Shown here piece after piece: positions 7,020-13,585 of a DNA stretch of 20,877 nt. Source of the DNA: an uncultured Eubacteriales bacterium (lineage in GTDB: Bacteria > Bacillota > Clostridia > Oscillospirales > CAG-272); NCBI GenBank assembly GCA_934481325.1, contig CAKSPL010000011.1:1-20877 (forward strand). Reading direction: 5' to 3'. The translations under genes and the position numbers were made by a program. The notes beneath the pieces were generated by a model that worked only from the letters and a program-made list of their open reading frames with translations, had not been told where the DNA came from and did no database searches. Each line of letters begins with the position of its first letter. Positions within the stretch are counted from its first letter, which is position 1.

Positions 7020-8096
7020 ATGAATCCGATTGTCAACGAGAAAATACCGACCGATCTGTCCACTGCGGATTTTTATTATGATTTGCCGAAGGAGCTGATT
7101 GCACAGCACCCGGCACAAAAGCGTGATACCTCGCGCCTGATGGTACTGAACCGGCAGGCGCACACCATCGAGCATAAGCATTTTTTTGATATCGTGGATT
7201 ATCTGAACGAAAAGGACGTGTTGGTAATCAATGACTCCAAGGTGATTCCCGCCAGACTTTACGGACACGCCGAGGGGCGTGAGGATGCCGCACTGGAGCT
7301 GTTGCTCCTCCGTCAGCGGGAGCTGGATGTGTGGGAGACGCTGGTCAAGCCCGGCAAACGCGCGCGTGTGGGGGCGGTATCGGTGTTCGGCGGCGGGATT
7401 CTCACTGCCACGGTTCTGGACGTCACGGAGGAAGGAAACAGGCTGGTAAAATTTGAATATGACCGCACACGGTATGCGAATGTCTATGAAATTCTGCACG
7501 AAATCGGACTGATGCCCCTGCCCCCGTATATCACGGAGCAATTGCAGGACAACGACCGGTATCAGACGGTTTATGCAAGGGAGGAAGGCTCCGCCGCCGC
7601 ACCCACTGCGGGGTTGCATTTCACCCCGGAGCTGTTGGAAAAAATCCGGCAAAAAGGCGTTGCCATCGCGCCCGTGATGCTTCACGTGGGGCTTGGAACC
7701 TTTCGCCCCGTGAAGGCGGAGAAGATTGCCGACCACACGATGCACACCGAGTTTATCACGGTGAAGAAAGAAATTGCGGACCTGATCAACGCCCGCCGCG
7801 CCGCAGGCGGACGCGTGGTGGCGGTAGGCACCACCTCCTGCCGGACGCTGGAAAGCGCGGCGGACGAGAACGGCAAAATTCACCCCGTTTGCGGGGATAC
7901 GGGCATTTTTATCTATCCCGGATACCGTTTCCGCGCGGTGGACGCGCTGATTACCAATTTCCATCTGCCGGAAAGCACGCTTCTGATGTTGGTGTCGGCG
8001 TTTTATGACCGCGAACATATTATGGAGGCGTACCGCACGGCTGTTGCACAGAAGTATCGCTTTTTCTCGTTCGGAGATGCAATGTTCCTCCAATAA
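7020..8096 (+). CDS. queA: S-adenosylmethionine:tRNA ribosyltransferase-isomerase
   Basis: This 358-residue enzyme transfers and rearranges the ribosyl group of S-adenosylmethionine onto preQ1 in tRNA, forming epoxyqueuosine at the wobble position. Family blocks in order are YDLPKELIAQHP, LVINDSKVIPARL, SAAAPTAGLHFT, LHVGLGTFRPV, GTTSCRTLES and the C-terminal LITNFHLPESTLLMLVSAF. Start choice: ATG 7020 lies 6 nt after the AAAGGA core; an in-frame ATG at 7014 directly abuts the ribosome site and is less likely. The usual partner tgt is not adjacent. The gene is divergent from dapA and is followed by a 204-bp non-coding spacer. Confidence 0.96.
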   Translation: MNPIVNEKIPTDLSTADFYYDLPKELIAQHPAQKRDTSRLMVLNRQAHTIEHKHFFDIVDYLNEKDVLVINDSKVIPARLYGHAEGREDAALELLLLRQRELDVWETLVKPGKRARVGAVSVFGGGILTATVLDVTEEGNRLVKFEYDRTRYANVYEILHEIGLMPLPPYITEQLQDNDRYQTVYAREEGSAAAPTAGLHFTPELLEKIRQKGVAIAPVMLHVGLGTFRPVKAEKIADHTMHTEFITVKKEIADLINARRAAGGRVVAVGTTSCRTLESAADENGKIHPVCGDTGIFIYPGYRFRAVDALITNFHLPESTLLMLVSAFYDREHIMEAYRTAVAQKYRFFSFGDAMFLQ

Positions 8097-8300
8097 GCGG
8101 CGCGATGCTTCGTTGCTCCTCGACTCAAGAGGCTCGACATAGGGGACTATGCCTTCGCCTCTCTCGCTCGGTGCGCCTTGCCTCGCTTGCTTCTTGAAGA
8201 AACTTCTTATCACATCCATCGCAATACCTTCGGGAGGGCGGTGGCTTGTTCCGGCGGACAACAAATAAATGATGCGCCTTCGGGCGGAAAGGAAATCAAA
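8097..8300. repeat. Spacer with a possible dispersed repeat and small stem-loops
   Basis: No gene is supported in this 204-bp gap. CATAG (8138-8142) pairs with CTATG (8147-8151) around a GGGA loop, CCTC (8118-8121) with GAGG (8129-8132), and TTCTTGAAGAA (8191-8201) is palindromic. Just before the next ribosome site CGCC-TTCG-GGCG (8275-8286) forms a UUCG tetraloop hairpin. The block at about 8105-8190 (gcttcgttgctcctcgactc onward) resembles intergenic repeats that I recall from gut Clostridia. That identity was not tested. Confidence 0.4.
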
Positions 8301-8552
8301 ATGGTTCTGACAATTACAAGTGTTCTCACGGACGTGGCGTTTGCGGCAATCGCGCTTCTGGTAGCGGTGCTGGCAATCTATCTGGCAATCCGCCTGCTCG
8401 GAAAGCTGGCAAAGTTTGTGATTATTCTGGTGCTGATCGGGCTTGCGGCATGGCTGGTGTTTTCCGACAAGAGCTTTTTGCATCCGTATTTCGATTTTCT
8501 GCCGAAGCTGTTTTCCAAGGAAGCATTCCTTTATTTCGGAATTAGGTGGTAA
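8301..8552 (+). CDS. Small two-helix membrane protein, function unknown
   Basis: I do not recognise a family. The 83-residue product has two hydrophobic segments, about residues 8-33 and 38-54, joined by a short basic turn (RLLGKLAK). A C-terminal tail of about 29 residues is rich in Phe, Lys and Tyr and ends FGIRW. The start is ATG 8301, with AAAGGA at 8288-8293; an upstream in-frame start at 8178 would translate the palindromic spacer and has no ribosome site. Its stop lies 5 nt before the preferred miaA start, so the two are probably co-translated. Clean reading, a good ribosome site and tight spacing support a real gene. Confidence 0.72.
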   Translation: MVLTITSVLTDVAFAAIALLVAVLAIYLAIRLLGKLAKFVIILVLIGLAAWLVFSDKSFLHPYFDFLPKLFSKEAFLYFGIRW

Positions 8553-8557
8553 ACGGT

Positions 8558-9520
8558 GTGAGAAAAAGCCGGATTTTGGCGGTGGTGGGTCCCACGGCGG
8601 GGGGCAAGAGCGCGCTGGCGGCAGAGCTTGCGTCGCGCCTTGACGGCGAGGTGATTTCCTGCGATTCAATGCAGATTTACCGCGGGATGGATATCGGCAC
8701 GGCAAAGCCGACTGCCGGAGAAATGCGCGGGGTGCCGCATCATCTGCTGGATATCGTTTCCCCGGAGCAGGCGTTTTCGGTCTGCGATTATGTGGATGCC
8801 GCCACCGGGGTGACCGAGGACGTTCTCTCCCGCGGCAAATTGCCGGTTTTCTGCGGAGGAACGGGATTGTATCTGGATGCGTTTTTGCGCGGCGGCGTGG
8901 CGCAAACGCCTGCGGGAGATGCGGCACTTCGCGCCGCCCTGGCGGCTTCCGCCGCGGAGGACGGCGGTGCCGCACTGTTTGCCGAGCTTACACGCTGTGA
9001 CCCCGAAAGCGCGGCAGTGATTCATCCGAATAACCTGCGGCGCGTGATCCGCGCGGTGGAAATTTTCCGCCTGACGGGTGTGCCGAAAAGCGAATGGGAC
9101 AGGCGGTCGCGCGAGCTTCCCACGCGTTACGATGCCGTGGTGCTGGGCTTGCGGTATGAGGAGCGCGGAATTTTATGGGCGCGCATTGATGCGCGGGTGG
9201 AAGAAATGCTTGCCGCAGGACTGGTGGAGGAAACGGAACGCCTGGCGGCAGAAGGGGTATTTGAACGCTCTCCCACCGCGGCGGCGGCAATCGGCTACAA
9301 AGAACTGCTCCCGTATCTTCGCGGAGAATGCACCCTTGACGAGGCGGCACAGCGGCTGAAAATCTCCACCAGGCAGTATGCCAAACGCCAGATGACCTGG
9401 TTTGCGGCAAAGAATTATGTGAGTTGGATTCCTGCGGACGAGGCAGGAAGACCCAAAAAATTTGAAGAAATTGTAAATAATGCGCTTGCGGTTTGTCGCG
9501 CGCGCGGGTTTATGTTATAA
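8558..9520 (+). CDS. miaA: tRNA dimethylallyltransferase
   Basis: This 320-residue enzyme adds a dimethylallyl group to the N6 of A37 in tRNAs that read codons starting with U. The P-loop is GPTAGGKS (11-18), followed by SCDSMQIYRGMDIGTAKPT (34-52) with the catalytic Asp36. GGTGLYLDAFL and the C-terminal block TRQYAKRQMTWF are further family hallmarks. Start choice: GTG 8558 is preferred because AGGTGG (8544-8549) sits 8 nt upstream; GTG 8546 would overlap the previous gene by 7 nt and lacks a good ribosome site. The stop codon TAA forms part of a TATAAT promoter box for the downstream operon. Confidence 0.95.
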   Translation: MRKSRILAVVGPTAGGKSALAAELASRLDGEVISCDSMQIYRGMDIGTAKPTAGEMRGVPHHLLDIVSPEQAFSVCDYVDAATGVTEDVLSRGKLPVFCGGTGLYLDAFLRGGVAQTPAGDAALRAALAASAAEDGGAALFAELTRCDPESAAVIHPNNLRRVIRAVEIFRLTGVPKSEWDRRSRELPTRYDAVVLGLRYEERGILWARIDARVEEMLAAGLVEETERLAAEGVFERSPTAAAAIGYKELLPYLRGECTLDEAAQRLKISTRQYAKRQMTWFAAKNYVSWIPADEAGRPKKFEEIVNNALAVCRARGFML

Positions 9521-9521
9521 T
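9493..9521 (+). promoter_or_regulatory. Extended -10 promoter overlapping the miaA stop codon
   Basis: TTGTCG (9493-9498) is 17 bp from a perfect TATAAT (9516-9521), which is preceded by TG at 9513-9514 (extended -10, TGTTATAAT). The miaA stop TAA (9518-9520) is inside the -10 box. Transcription would start near 9527-9530, about 255 nt before the next start codon. It probably serves the long division-cluster operon and may also make a short RNA from the spacer. Confidence 0.72.
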
Positions 9522-9526
9522 TAAAT

Positions 9527-9666
9527 ACCAACTGTCCGTTATTGTCTGCTTTTTGCGGGCGGAACTGCGCGGTGAGGGTGTGTAATCCGATTTCGCGCGG
9601 ATAGCGGGGCGGGCAGACTGTGATTGCCTGCGTGAGGGCGTAGCCTTTGATACGGGCGGGCTTTTT
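9527..9666 (+). ncRNA. Candidate structured leader or small RNA
   Basis: This region begins at the predicted transcript start and ends at a terminator-like hairpin. GTCTGC (9544-9549) can pair with GCAGAC (9613-9618), enclosing CTGCGCG (9565-9571) pairing with CGCGCGG (9594-9600, one G-T pair). A competing pairing is AATCCGA (9584-9590) with TCGGATT (9733-9739) far downstream. I do not recognise a known riboswitch, 6S, SRP, RNase P or tmRNA signature. Covariation is untested. Confidence 0.35.
9626..9666 (+). terminator. Terminator-like hairpin inside the spacer
   Basis: GCCTGC (9626-9631) pairs with GCGGGC (9656-9661, one G-T pair), with a nested hairpin between 9634 and 9648 (AGGGC with GCCTT) and TTTTT at 9662-9666. 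It lies 118 nt before the downstream gene and so could act as an attenuator or as the end of a short RNA. The T-tract is short. Confidence 0.45.
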
Positions 9667-9673
9667 CGTCAAA

Positions 9674-9746
9674 GACAGACCGTTGCCTTGCCCGACAAGG
9701 GCGATGCTGCCTGTAAAGGCGGGTTGCGGCTGTCGGATTCGTTTTT
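9674..9746 (+). other. Candidate three-way-junction RNA element before the HlyD-like gene
   Basis: A closing stem pairs GACAG-a-CCG (9674-9682) with CGGCTGTC (9727-9734), with one bulged A. Inside are CCTTG/CAAGG (9686-9690 with 9696-9700) and GCCT/AGGC (9709-9712 with 9717-9720), the latter with a GUAA (GNRA) tetraloop. GTTTTT follows at 9741-9746. The arrangement resembles a compact regulatory RNA, but it was read by eye only. Confidence 0.35.
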
Positions 9747-9784
9747 GCCGAAATGCGCGGGAATGCCGCGGGAAAGGAGAAAAA

Positions 9785-11029
9785 ATGCCGGAAACCAAGC
9801 GTGCGCGGCGCACCCGCGTGTTGCAACTGGCAACTGTATTTTTTCTGCTGTTTCTGCTGATCTTTCTGCTTGGCACCGAATCGGTGCGTGCGGCGGCGGG
9901 CGTGGGGCGGGTCACCGTGAAAAAGGAGACCTTCGTGCGATCGCTTTCCGGCACGGGGACGGTATTTACCGCCGAAACGGTGATGGTGAACCGCCACAAC
10001 AACGGGCCGGTGGAATACACGGAACCGAACGGTGCGCGCGTGGAGAGCGGCACCCTGCTGGCGCGTGTTTTCCGGGATGACACCGGCACCGACGGGCGCA
10101 CACGCGCCGCGGGAATTTATGAGGAAATCGAGCTTCTGACCTCGGCACTTGCGGGTACCGGGTTTGACGAGAATTGGGAGTATACCTATCTGCGGGCTTA
10201 CGGTGTGCTTACCCGTGCCAAGAGTGCGGGGGACGATGCGGCGGCGAATGAGGCGGCGCAGACCCTGCACTATCTGTTGCTTTGCCGCAAAGCAAAGGAA
10301 AACGGGGCGGAATTGGAAGCACGCGTGGCGGAATTGCGCGCGAAAATCGATGAAATGCTGCGGTTTGCGGGCGAGCCGGATTTGGAATATGCCCCGGCGG
10401 GCGGAACGTTTTTCCGCACGACCGACGGCTATGAAACCGTGCTTTTACCCGATATCGCCGTGGGGTTGACCCCGGAGGAATTGCGGGAACTGTTGCTCCG
10501 GCGGGTGACTGCCGGAGAGGGAGACCCCGCGCCTGTCGGCAAGCTGATGACCGGCGGGGCGTTTGCCGTTGCGGTGCAGGCGTCTGCCGATGAGGCGGTG
10601 TTCTGGAAGGAAGGCGGCACTTACCCGGTCTGCTTTGAGGGGACGGGCGTGACGGCGGATATGGTTCTTTCCTCGGTGCGCACCTCGGCGGACGGGGAAA
10701 CGGCATTGCTGGTGTTTACGGCGGACGAATACCCCGCATTCGGAGATTGCCTGCGGCAACGGCAGGTGCGGATAGACCTGGAGGAGATTACGGGGCTTTC
10801 GGTACCGGAGAGCGCGATGCGCACGCAGAACAACCGCGAAGGGGTGTTTATCCTGCTTGACGGACACGCCGCCTGGCGGCCGGTGCGGATTCTCTATCGC
10901 TCGGACGGATGCTGTATCGTGGCACCTGCCGAAAAGGAGCCGACCAAACAGGCACAGCCGGAGCTGGCGGCAGGGGATACCGTGATTGTGACCTCGCGCG
11001 GGCTGTACGAGGGAAAGGAGATTCCGTGA
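9785..11029 (+). CDS. HlyD-like membrane-anchored adaptor protein of the division cluster
   Basis: This 414-residue protein has a basic N-terminus and one membrane helix (about 11-30), so most of it lies outside the membrane. It resembles membrane-fusion/adaptor proteins: a first half of a lipoyl-like fold around NGPVEYTEPNGARVESG (73-89), a helical, probably coiled-coil stretch (about 108-193), and the second lipoyl half around EYAPAGGTFFRTTDGYE (201-217), followed by beta-rich sequence. A gene of this type is often found before yggS-sepF in Clostridia, without an obvious transporter partner; its role there is not known to me. The start is ATG 9785, with GGAAAGGAG upstream; the frame extends to TTG 9647 but would read through the structured spacer. 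It overlaps yggS by 4 nt. Confidence 0.65.
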   Translation: MPETKRARRTRVLQLATVFFLLFLLIFLLGTESVRAAAGVGRVTVKKETFVRSLSGTGTVFTAETVMVNRHNNGPVEYTEPNGARVESGTLLARVFRDDTGTDGRTRAAGIYEEIELLTSALAGTGFDENWEYTYLRAYGVLTRAKSAGDDAAANEAAQTLHYLLLCRKAKENGAELEARVAELRAKIDEMLRFAGEPDLEYAPAGGTFFRTTDGYETVLLPDIAVGLTPEELRELLLRRVTAGEGDPAPVGKLMTGGAFAVAVQASADEAVFWKEGGTYPVCFEGTGVTADMVLSSVRTSADGETALLVFTADEYPAFGDCLRQRQVRIDLEEITGLSVPESAMRTQNNREGVFILLDGHAAWRPVRILYRSDGCCIVAPAEKEPTKQAQPELAAGDTVIVTSRGLYEGKEIP

Positions 11030-11790
11030 GTGAGCTTTCCTATATCGATTGTAATCTGGCACAGCTGAGAGCAGAGCTGGCAAAGGCAGTGGGGGATGCC
11101 CCCGGCGTTGCCGCGGGAATTGCCGCGGCGGCGGAGAGCGGAACTCCCGCCCGCGGGTGTCCTTTGGTGGTGGCGGCGGTGAAATACGCCCTGCCGGAGG
11201 AGCTGGAACGGCTGTTGTCGCTCGGTCAGCTGACCGTGGGGGAGAACCGGGTACAGCAATTGGAGGCGCATTATCCGATGCTTGCGGCGGCAGGCGCACA
11301 CGTTCATTTTATCGGCAAATTACAGACCAATAAGGTCAAAAATATCATAGACAAAGTGGAGATGATCCACTCGGTGGACTCCCTTCATCTGGCGCGGGAA
11401 ATCGAACGCCGCGCGGCGGCATTGCCCCGTGTGATGGATATACTGATTGAAATCAATGCGGCGGGCGAGGAAACCAAGAGCGGGATTGACCCGGCAGGGG
11501 CGGCGGAGCTTGCCGGCAACGTCCGGGAGTTGCCGCACCTTTGCCTGCGCGGATTTATGACGATGGGACCGCGGATGGAACACGAGGAGGATTACCGCGC
11601 GTATTTTCGCCGCGTGCGGGCAATCGGCACCGAAATCTGGCGGAAGCTGGCATTGCCGGGGGAACCGCTGTTTTCAATGGGAATGTCGGAAAGTGCCGCG
11701 GCGGCGGCAAAGGAAGGCGCGGATTTCATCCGCCCGGGCAGAAGATTGTTTGCCGGGGGACCCGTGAGGGACTGCACCGGTGACAGATAA
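11026..11790 (+). CDS. yggS: YggS/PROSC family pyridoxal-phosphate homeostasis protein
   Basis: This 254-residue cytoplasmic PLP-binding protein (PLPBP family) has an alanine-racemase-like barrel without the second domain. It is linked to control of vitamin B6 and amino-acid pools rather than to a known reaction. The PLP lysine is Lys53 in VVAAVKYA. Family blocks are VGENRVQ (71-77), HFIGKLQTNK (94-103), GFMTMGP, and SMGMSES near the phosphate-binding end. The N-terminus is a little longer than usual. The start is GTG 11026, with AAAGGAG just upstream; it overlaps the previous stop as GTGA. The location next to sepF is the classical Gram-positive arrangement. Confidence 0.93.
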   Translation: MSELSYIDCNLAQLRAELAKAVGDAPGVAAGIAAAAESGTPARGCPLVVAAVKYALPEELERLLSLGQLTVGENRVQQLEAHYPMLAAAGAHVHFIGKLQTNKVKNIIDKVEMIHSVDSLHLAREIERRAAALPRVMDILIEINAAGEETKSGIDPAGAAELAGNVRELPHLCLRGFMTMGPRMEHEEDYRAYFRRVRAIGTEIWRKLALPGEPLFSMGMSESAAAAAKEGADFIRPGRRLFAGGPVRDCTGDR

Positions 11791-11832
11791 AACGAAAATA
11801 AAAAATTCACAATAAAAAAACGGAGGAACAGA

Positions 11833-12264
11833 ATGATGAAATTCCCTTTCGGCAAAAAAGCAGAGGAAAACGAGAACACGGAGAACTACCGGGACGACGG
11901 ATTTTTCCGCGGTGACGAGGATGAGGACGAGGGCATCGTGGACGACGGCTTCTACGGTGAAACGAAAAAGGAGCCCGAGGCTCCCGCGGCGGGCAAGAGC
12001 ACGGCAGGCACGATGGGTGCCAATTCCCTGAAGGTGGTCAAACCTCACGGAATGGCGGACGGTCAGGACGTGGTAGATTACCTGATGCAGGGCTACACCG
12101 TGGTGATGAATATTGAGGAGCTGGAACGCGCCACCACCATCCGTCTGATGGACTTTATGATGGGCGCGCTGTATGTGCTGGGTGGCGAAATGAAGCGTGT
12201 GACCAAAACCACGCTGGTACTCTCCCCCCGCAGCGGCGAGCTGAGTATGGACGAAAACAAATAA
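11833..12264 (+). CDS. sepF: Cell division protein SepF
   Basis: SepF (143 residues) polymerises into rings, binds the FtsZ C-terminus and attaches FtsZ filaments to the membrane. The N-terminus MMKFPFGKK is the expected short amphipathic membrane anchor. It is followed by an acidic, low-complexity linker (about 10-62) and a conserved C-terminal core (about 66-143) containing VVKPHGMADGQDVVDYL, ERATTIRLMDFMMGALYVLGG and a beta-rich end. The start is ATG 11833, with CGGAGG 6 nt upstream; ATG 11836 is equally possible. The 42-nt A-rich gap after yggS shows neither promoter nor terminator. Confidence 0.94.
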   Translation: MMKFPFGKKAEENENTENYRDDGFFRGDEDEDEGIVDDGFYGETKKEPEAPAAGKSTAGTMGANSLKVVKPHGMADGQDVVDYLMQGYTVVMNIEELERATTIRLMDFMMGALYVLGGEMKRVTKTTLVLSPRSGELSMDENK

Positions 12265-12332
12265 GAACCCGGCAGGAAATCCGCCCGACGGGAACCCGAT
12301 TCTCACGGGCGGCACCCGCCGCTTTCACGGCT

Positions 12333-12372
12333 ACCGCACGGTCAGGGTGTAACGGCACCCGTCCGGTGCGGT
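12333..12372 (+). other. Two-stage stem-loop between sepF and yggT
   Basis: ACCGCAC (12333-12339) pairs perfectly with GTGCGGT (12366-12372). Within it GGGTG (12345-12349) pairs with CACCC (12356-12360). Only AAAACCG follows, so it is not a plus-strand terminator. It sits in a 146-nt gap inside an otherwise tight operon and could be an RNA-processing or stability site. No open frame or promoter is visible in the gap. Confidence 0.5.
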
Positions 12373-12410
12373 AAAACCGTTTTCCGGGGAAACCGGCAAA
12401 GGAGAGAGGT

Positions 12411-12680
12411 ATGCTGATTCTGAAACTGATGAGAGGCACGGTGTTGGCTTTGATTACGGCACTGGATCTTTGTATGTTCCTGCGTGCGATACTCTCTTGG
12501 TTTGCGGAGGAGGACAACGCCTTTCTCGGCTTTGTCACGATGATGACAGAACCGATTGTGGCACCCTTCCGCGCGCTGTTTGACCGGTTCGGCTGGTTTC
12601 AGGATTCGCCGCTGGACGTGCCGTTTTTTGCGGGATTTCTTGCATTACAGCTGGTCGGGTCTGTTCTGGGGGTGCTCTGA
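12411..12680 (+). CDS. YggT family membrane protein
   Basis: This 89-residue integral membrane protein has two hydrophobic segments, about residues 8-30 and 68-89. Between them is the family-typical loop with SWF and PIVAPFRALFDRF. YggT proteins lie beside sepF and ylmH in Gram-positive division clusters, and their molecular role is poorly defined. The start is ATG 12411, with AAAGGAGAG upstream. The stop overlaps the ylmH start by one base (TGATG), indicating coupling. Confidence 0.88.
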   Translation: MLILKLMRGTVLALITALDLCMFLRAILSWFAEEDNAFLGFVTMMTEPIVAPFRALFDRFGWFQDSPLDVPFFAGFLALQLVGSVLGVL

Positions 12681-13471
12681 TGCCGGTGCTGACCGAGGAG
12701 GAATGGCGTCTCATCGCGCGTGCGCGGGAGCTTTGCGGCCGCGCGGCGACGGGGGAAATAACCGCTACGGCGTATCTGACCCCGCGGGAGCAATTGGTGC
12801 TTGACGAGTGCTTTACGGGCGATCCCGGCTGTTTTCTTGCCGACGGCGGGTATGCCGCCGCGGAACGGAAGCGTTTTTTCTTTTTGCCGGACTACGTCAG
12901 AGAAACGGAAGAGCCGTACCGGGGGGAGCTGCTTGCCGACATCCGTGCCGAAAAGCTTGCCGCGGTGAAAATCACGGGGAGCGGATACCGGGAGCTGTCA
13001 TACCGGGATTATCTCGGCGCGGTGCTGAACCTCGGGATTAAGCGCGCATCCCTCGGCGACCTTTGCGTGTCGGAGGCTTTTGAGGCGGTGCTGTTTGCGG
13101 ATACCACGCTTTCCGCATTTCTGGCGGAAAACCTGACCCGCGTGGCAAACGATATGGTGCGTGTACACGCATTTGCGCCGCCCCCGGATTTTAACGGCGG
13201 CAGGCGGTTTTTATCCTGCTCGGATACCGTTCCATCTCCCCGCGCGGACGCGGTGGTGGCGGCGATGTGCCACCTGGCAAGGGAAAAAGCACAGGCACTG
13301 TTCCGCGAGGGAAAGGTGGAAATTTTCTATGAGCCGGTGGAAAAACCCGACCGCACCGTGTGTGCGGGCGACGTGATTGTGGTGCGGGGATTCGGGAAAT
13401 TCCGGATCAACGCCCTTTCGGATCAGACGAAAAAAGGGAGATTCCGTTTGCTGTTTGAACGGTATTTGTAA
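12680..13471 (+). CDS. ylmH: YlmH-type S4-domain RNA-binding protein
   Basis: This 263-residue protein matches the YlmH family of the Firmicutes division cluster. The central region carries GSGYRELSYRDYLGAVLNLG followed by IKRASLGDLCV, the strongest family signature, and a C-terminal S4 RNA-binding domain spans about 180-255 (ending FGKFRI near residue 240). In Bacillus, YlmH has been linked to rescue of stalled ribosomes and nascent chains; applying that here is inference. It starts at ATG 12680, overlapping the yggT stop by one base. divIVA normally follows this gene but is absent here. Confidence 0.92.
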   Translation: MPVLTEEEWRLIARARELCGRAATGEITATAYLTPREQLVLDECFTGDPGCFLADGGYAAAERKRFFFLPDYVRETEEPYRGELLADIRAEKLAAVKITGSGYRELSYRDYLGAVLNLGIKRASLGDLCVSEAFEAVLFADTTLSAFLAENLTRVANDMVRVHAFAPPPDFNGGRRFLSCSDTVPSPRADAVVAAMCHLAREKAQALFREGKVEIFYEPVEKPDRTVCAGDVIVVRGFGKFRINALSDQTKKGRFRLLFERYL

Positions 13472-13489
13472 CGGGCGGAGACGGAAAAA

Positions 13490-13525
13490 GCGGTTGTTGC
13501 CGGAAGGCGGCACCACGCAACCCGC
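13490..13525 (+). other. Stem-loop between ylmH and ileS
   Basis: GCGGTTG (13490-13496) pairs with CAACCCGC (13518-13525, one bulge), and TGCCG (13498-13502) pairs with CGGCA (13508-13512) around a GAAGG loop. No T-tract follows. The 3' arm carries GGCGGCACCACG, which superficially resembles a T-box core, but the rest of a T-box is missing. The remaining spacer to 13585 shows only the ACAGGAG ribosome site of ileS. Confidence 0.45.
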
Positions 13526-13585
13526 AAACGGCGCGGCGTTGCCTCAAATCGATTTCAAGATATTTCAGATACAGGAGTTTAAGTT

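Noticed and set aside
7002..8975. Long minus-strand open frame opposite queA and miaA
   Set aside because: It runs through well-supported genes and a non-coding spacer. The composition is Arg/Pro/His-rich, as expected of antisense GC-rich frames.
9527..9746. 6S RNA identity for the spacer
   Set aside because: The expected single long hairpin with a central bubble and a closing stem joining both ends could not be built. The 5' end has no complement at the 3' end, so it is kept only as an unclassified candidate.
9415..10270. Minus-strand frames over the miaA-HlyD spacer
   Set aside because: They overlap two convincing plus-strand genes. The spacer has plus-strand promoter and terminator-like signals, and no minus-strand ribosome site is evident.
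13498..13525. T-box-like core (GGCGGCACCACG) before ileS
   Set aside because: Only 114 nt separate ylmH and ileS, so there is no room for stem I and a specifier loop outside the coding sequence. No terminator T-tract follows, and the motif is fully explained by a local hairpin.
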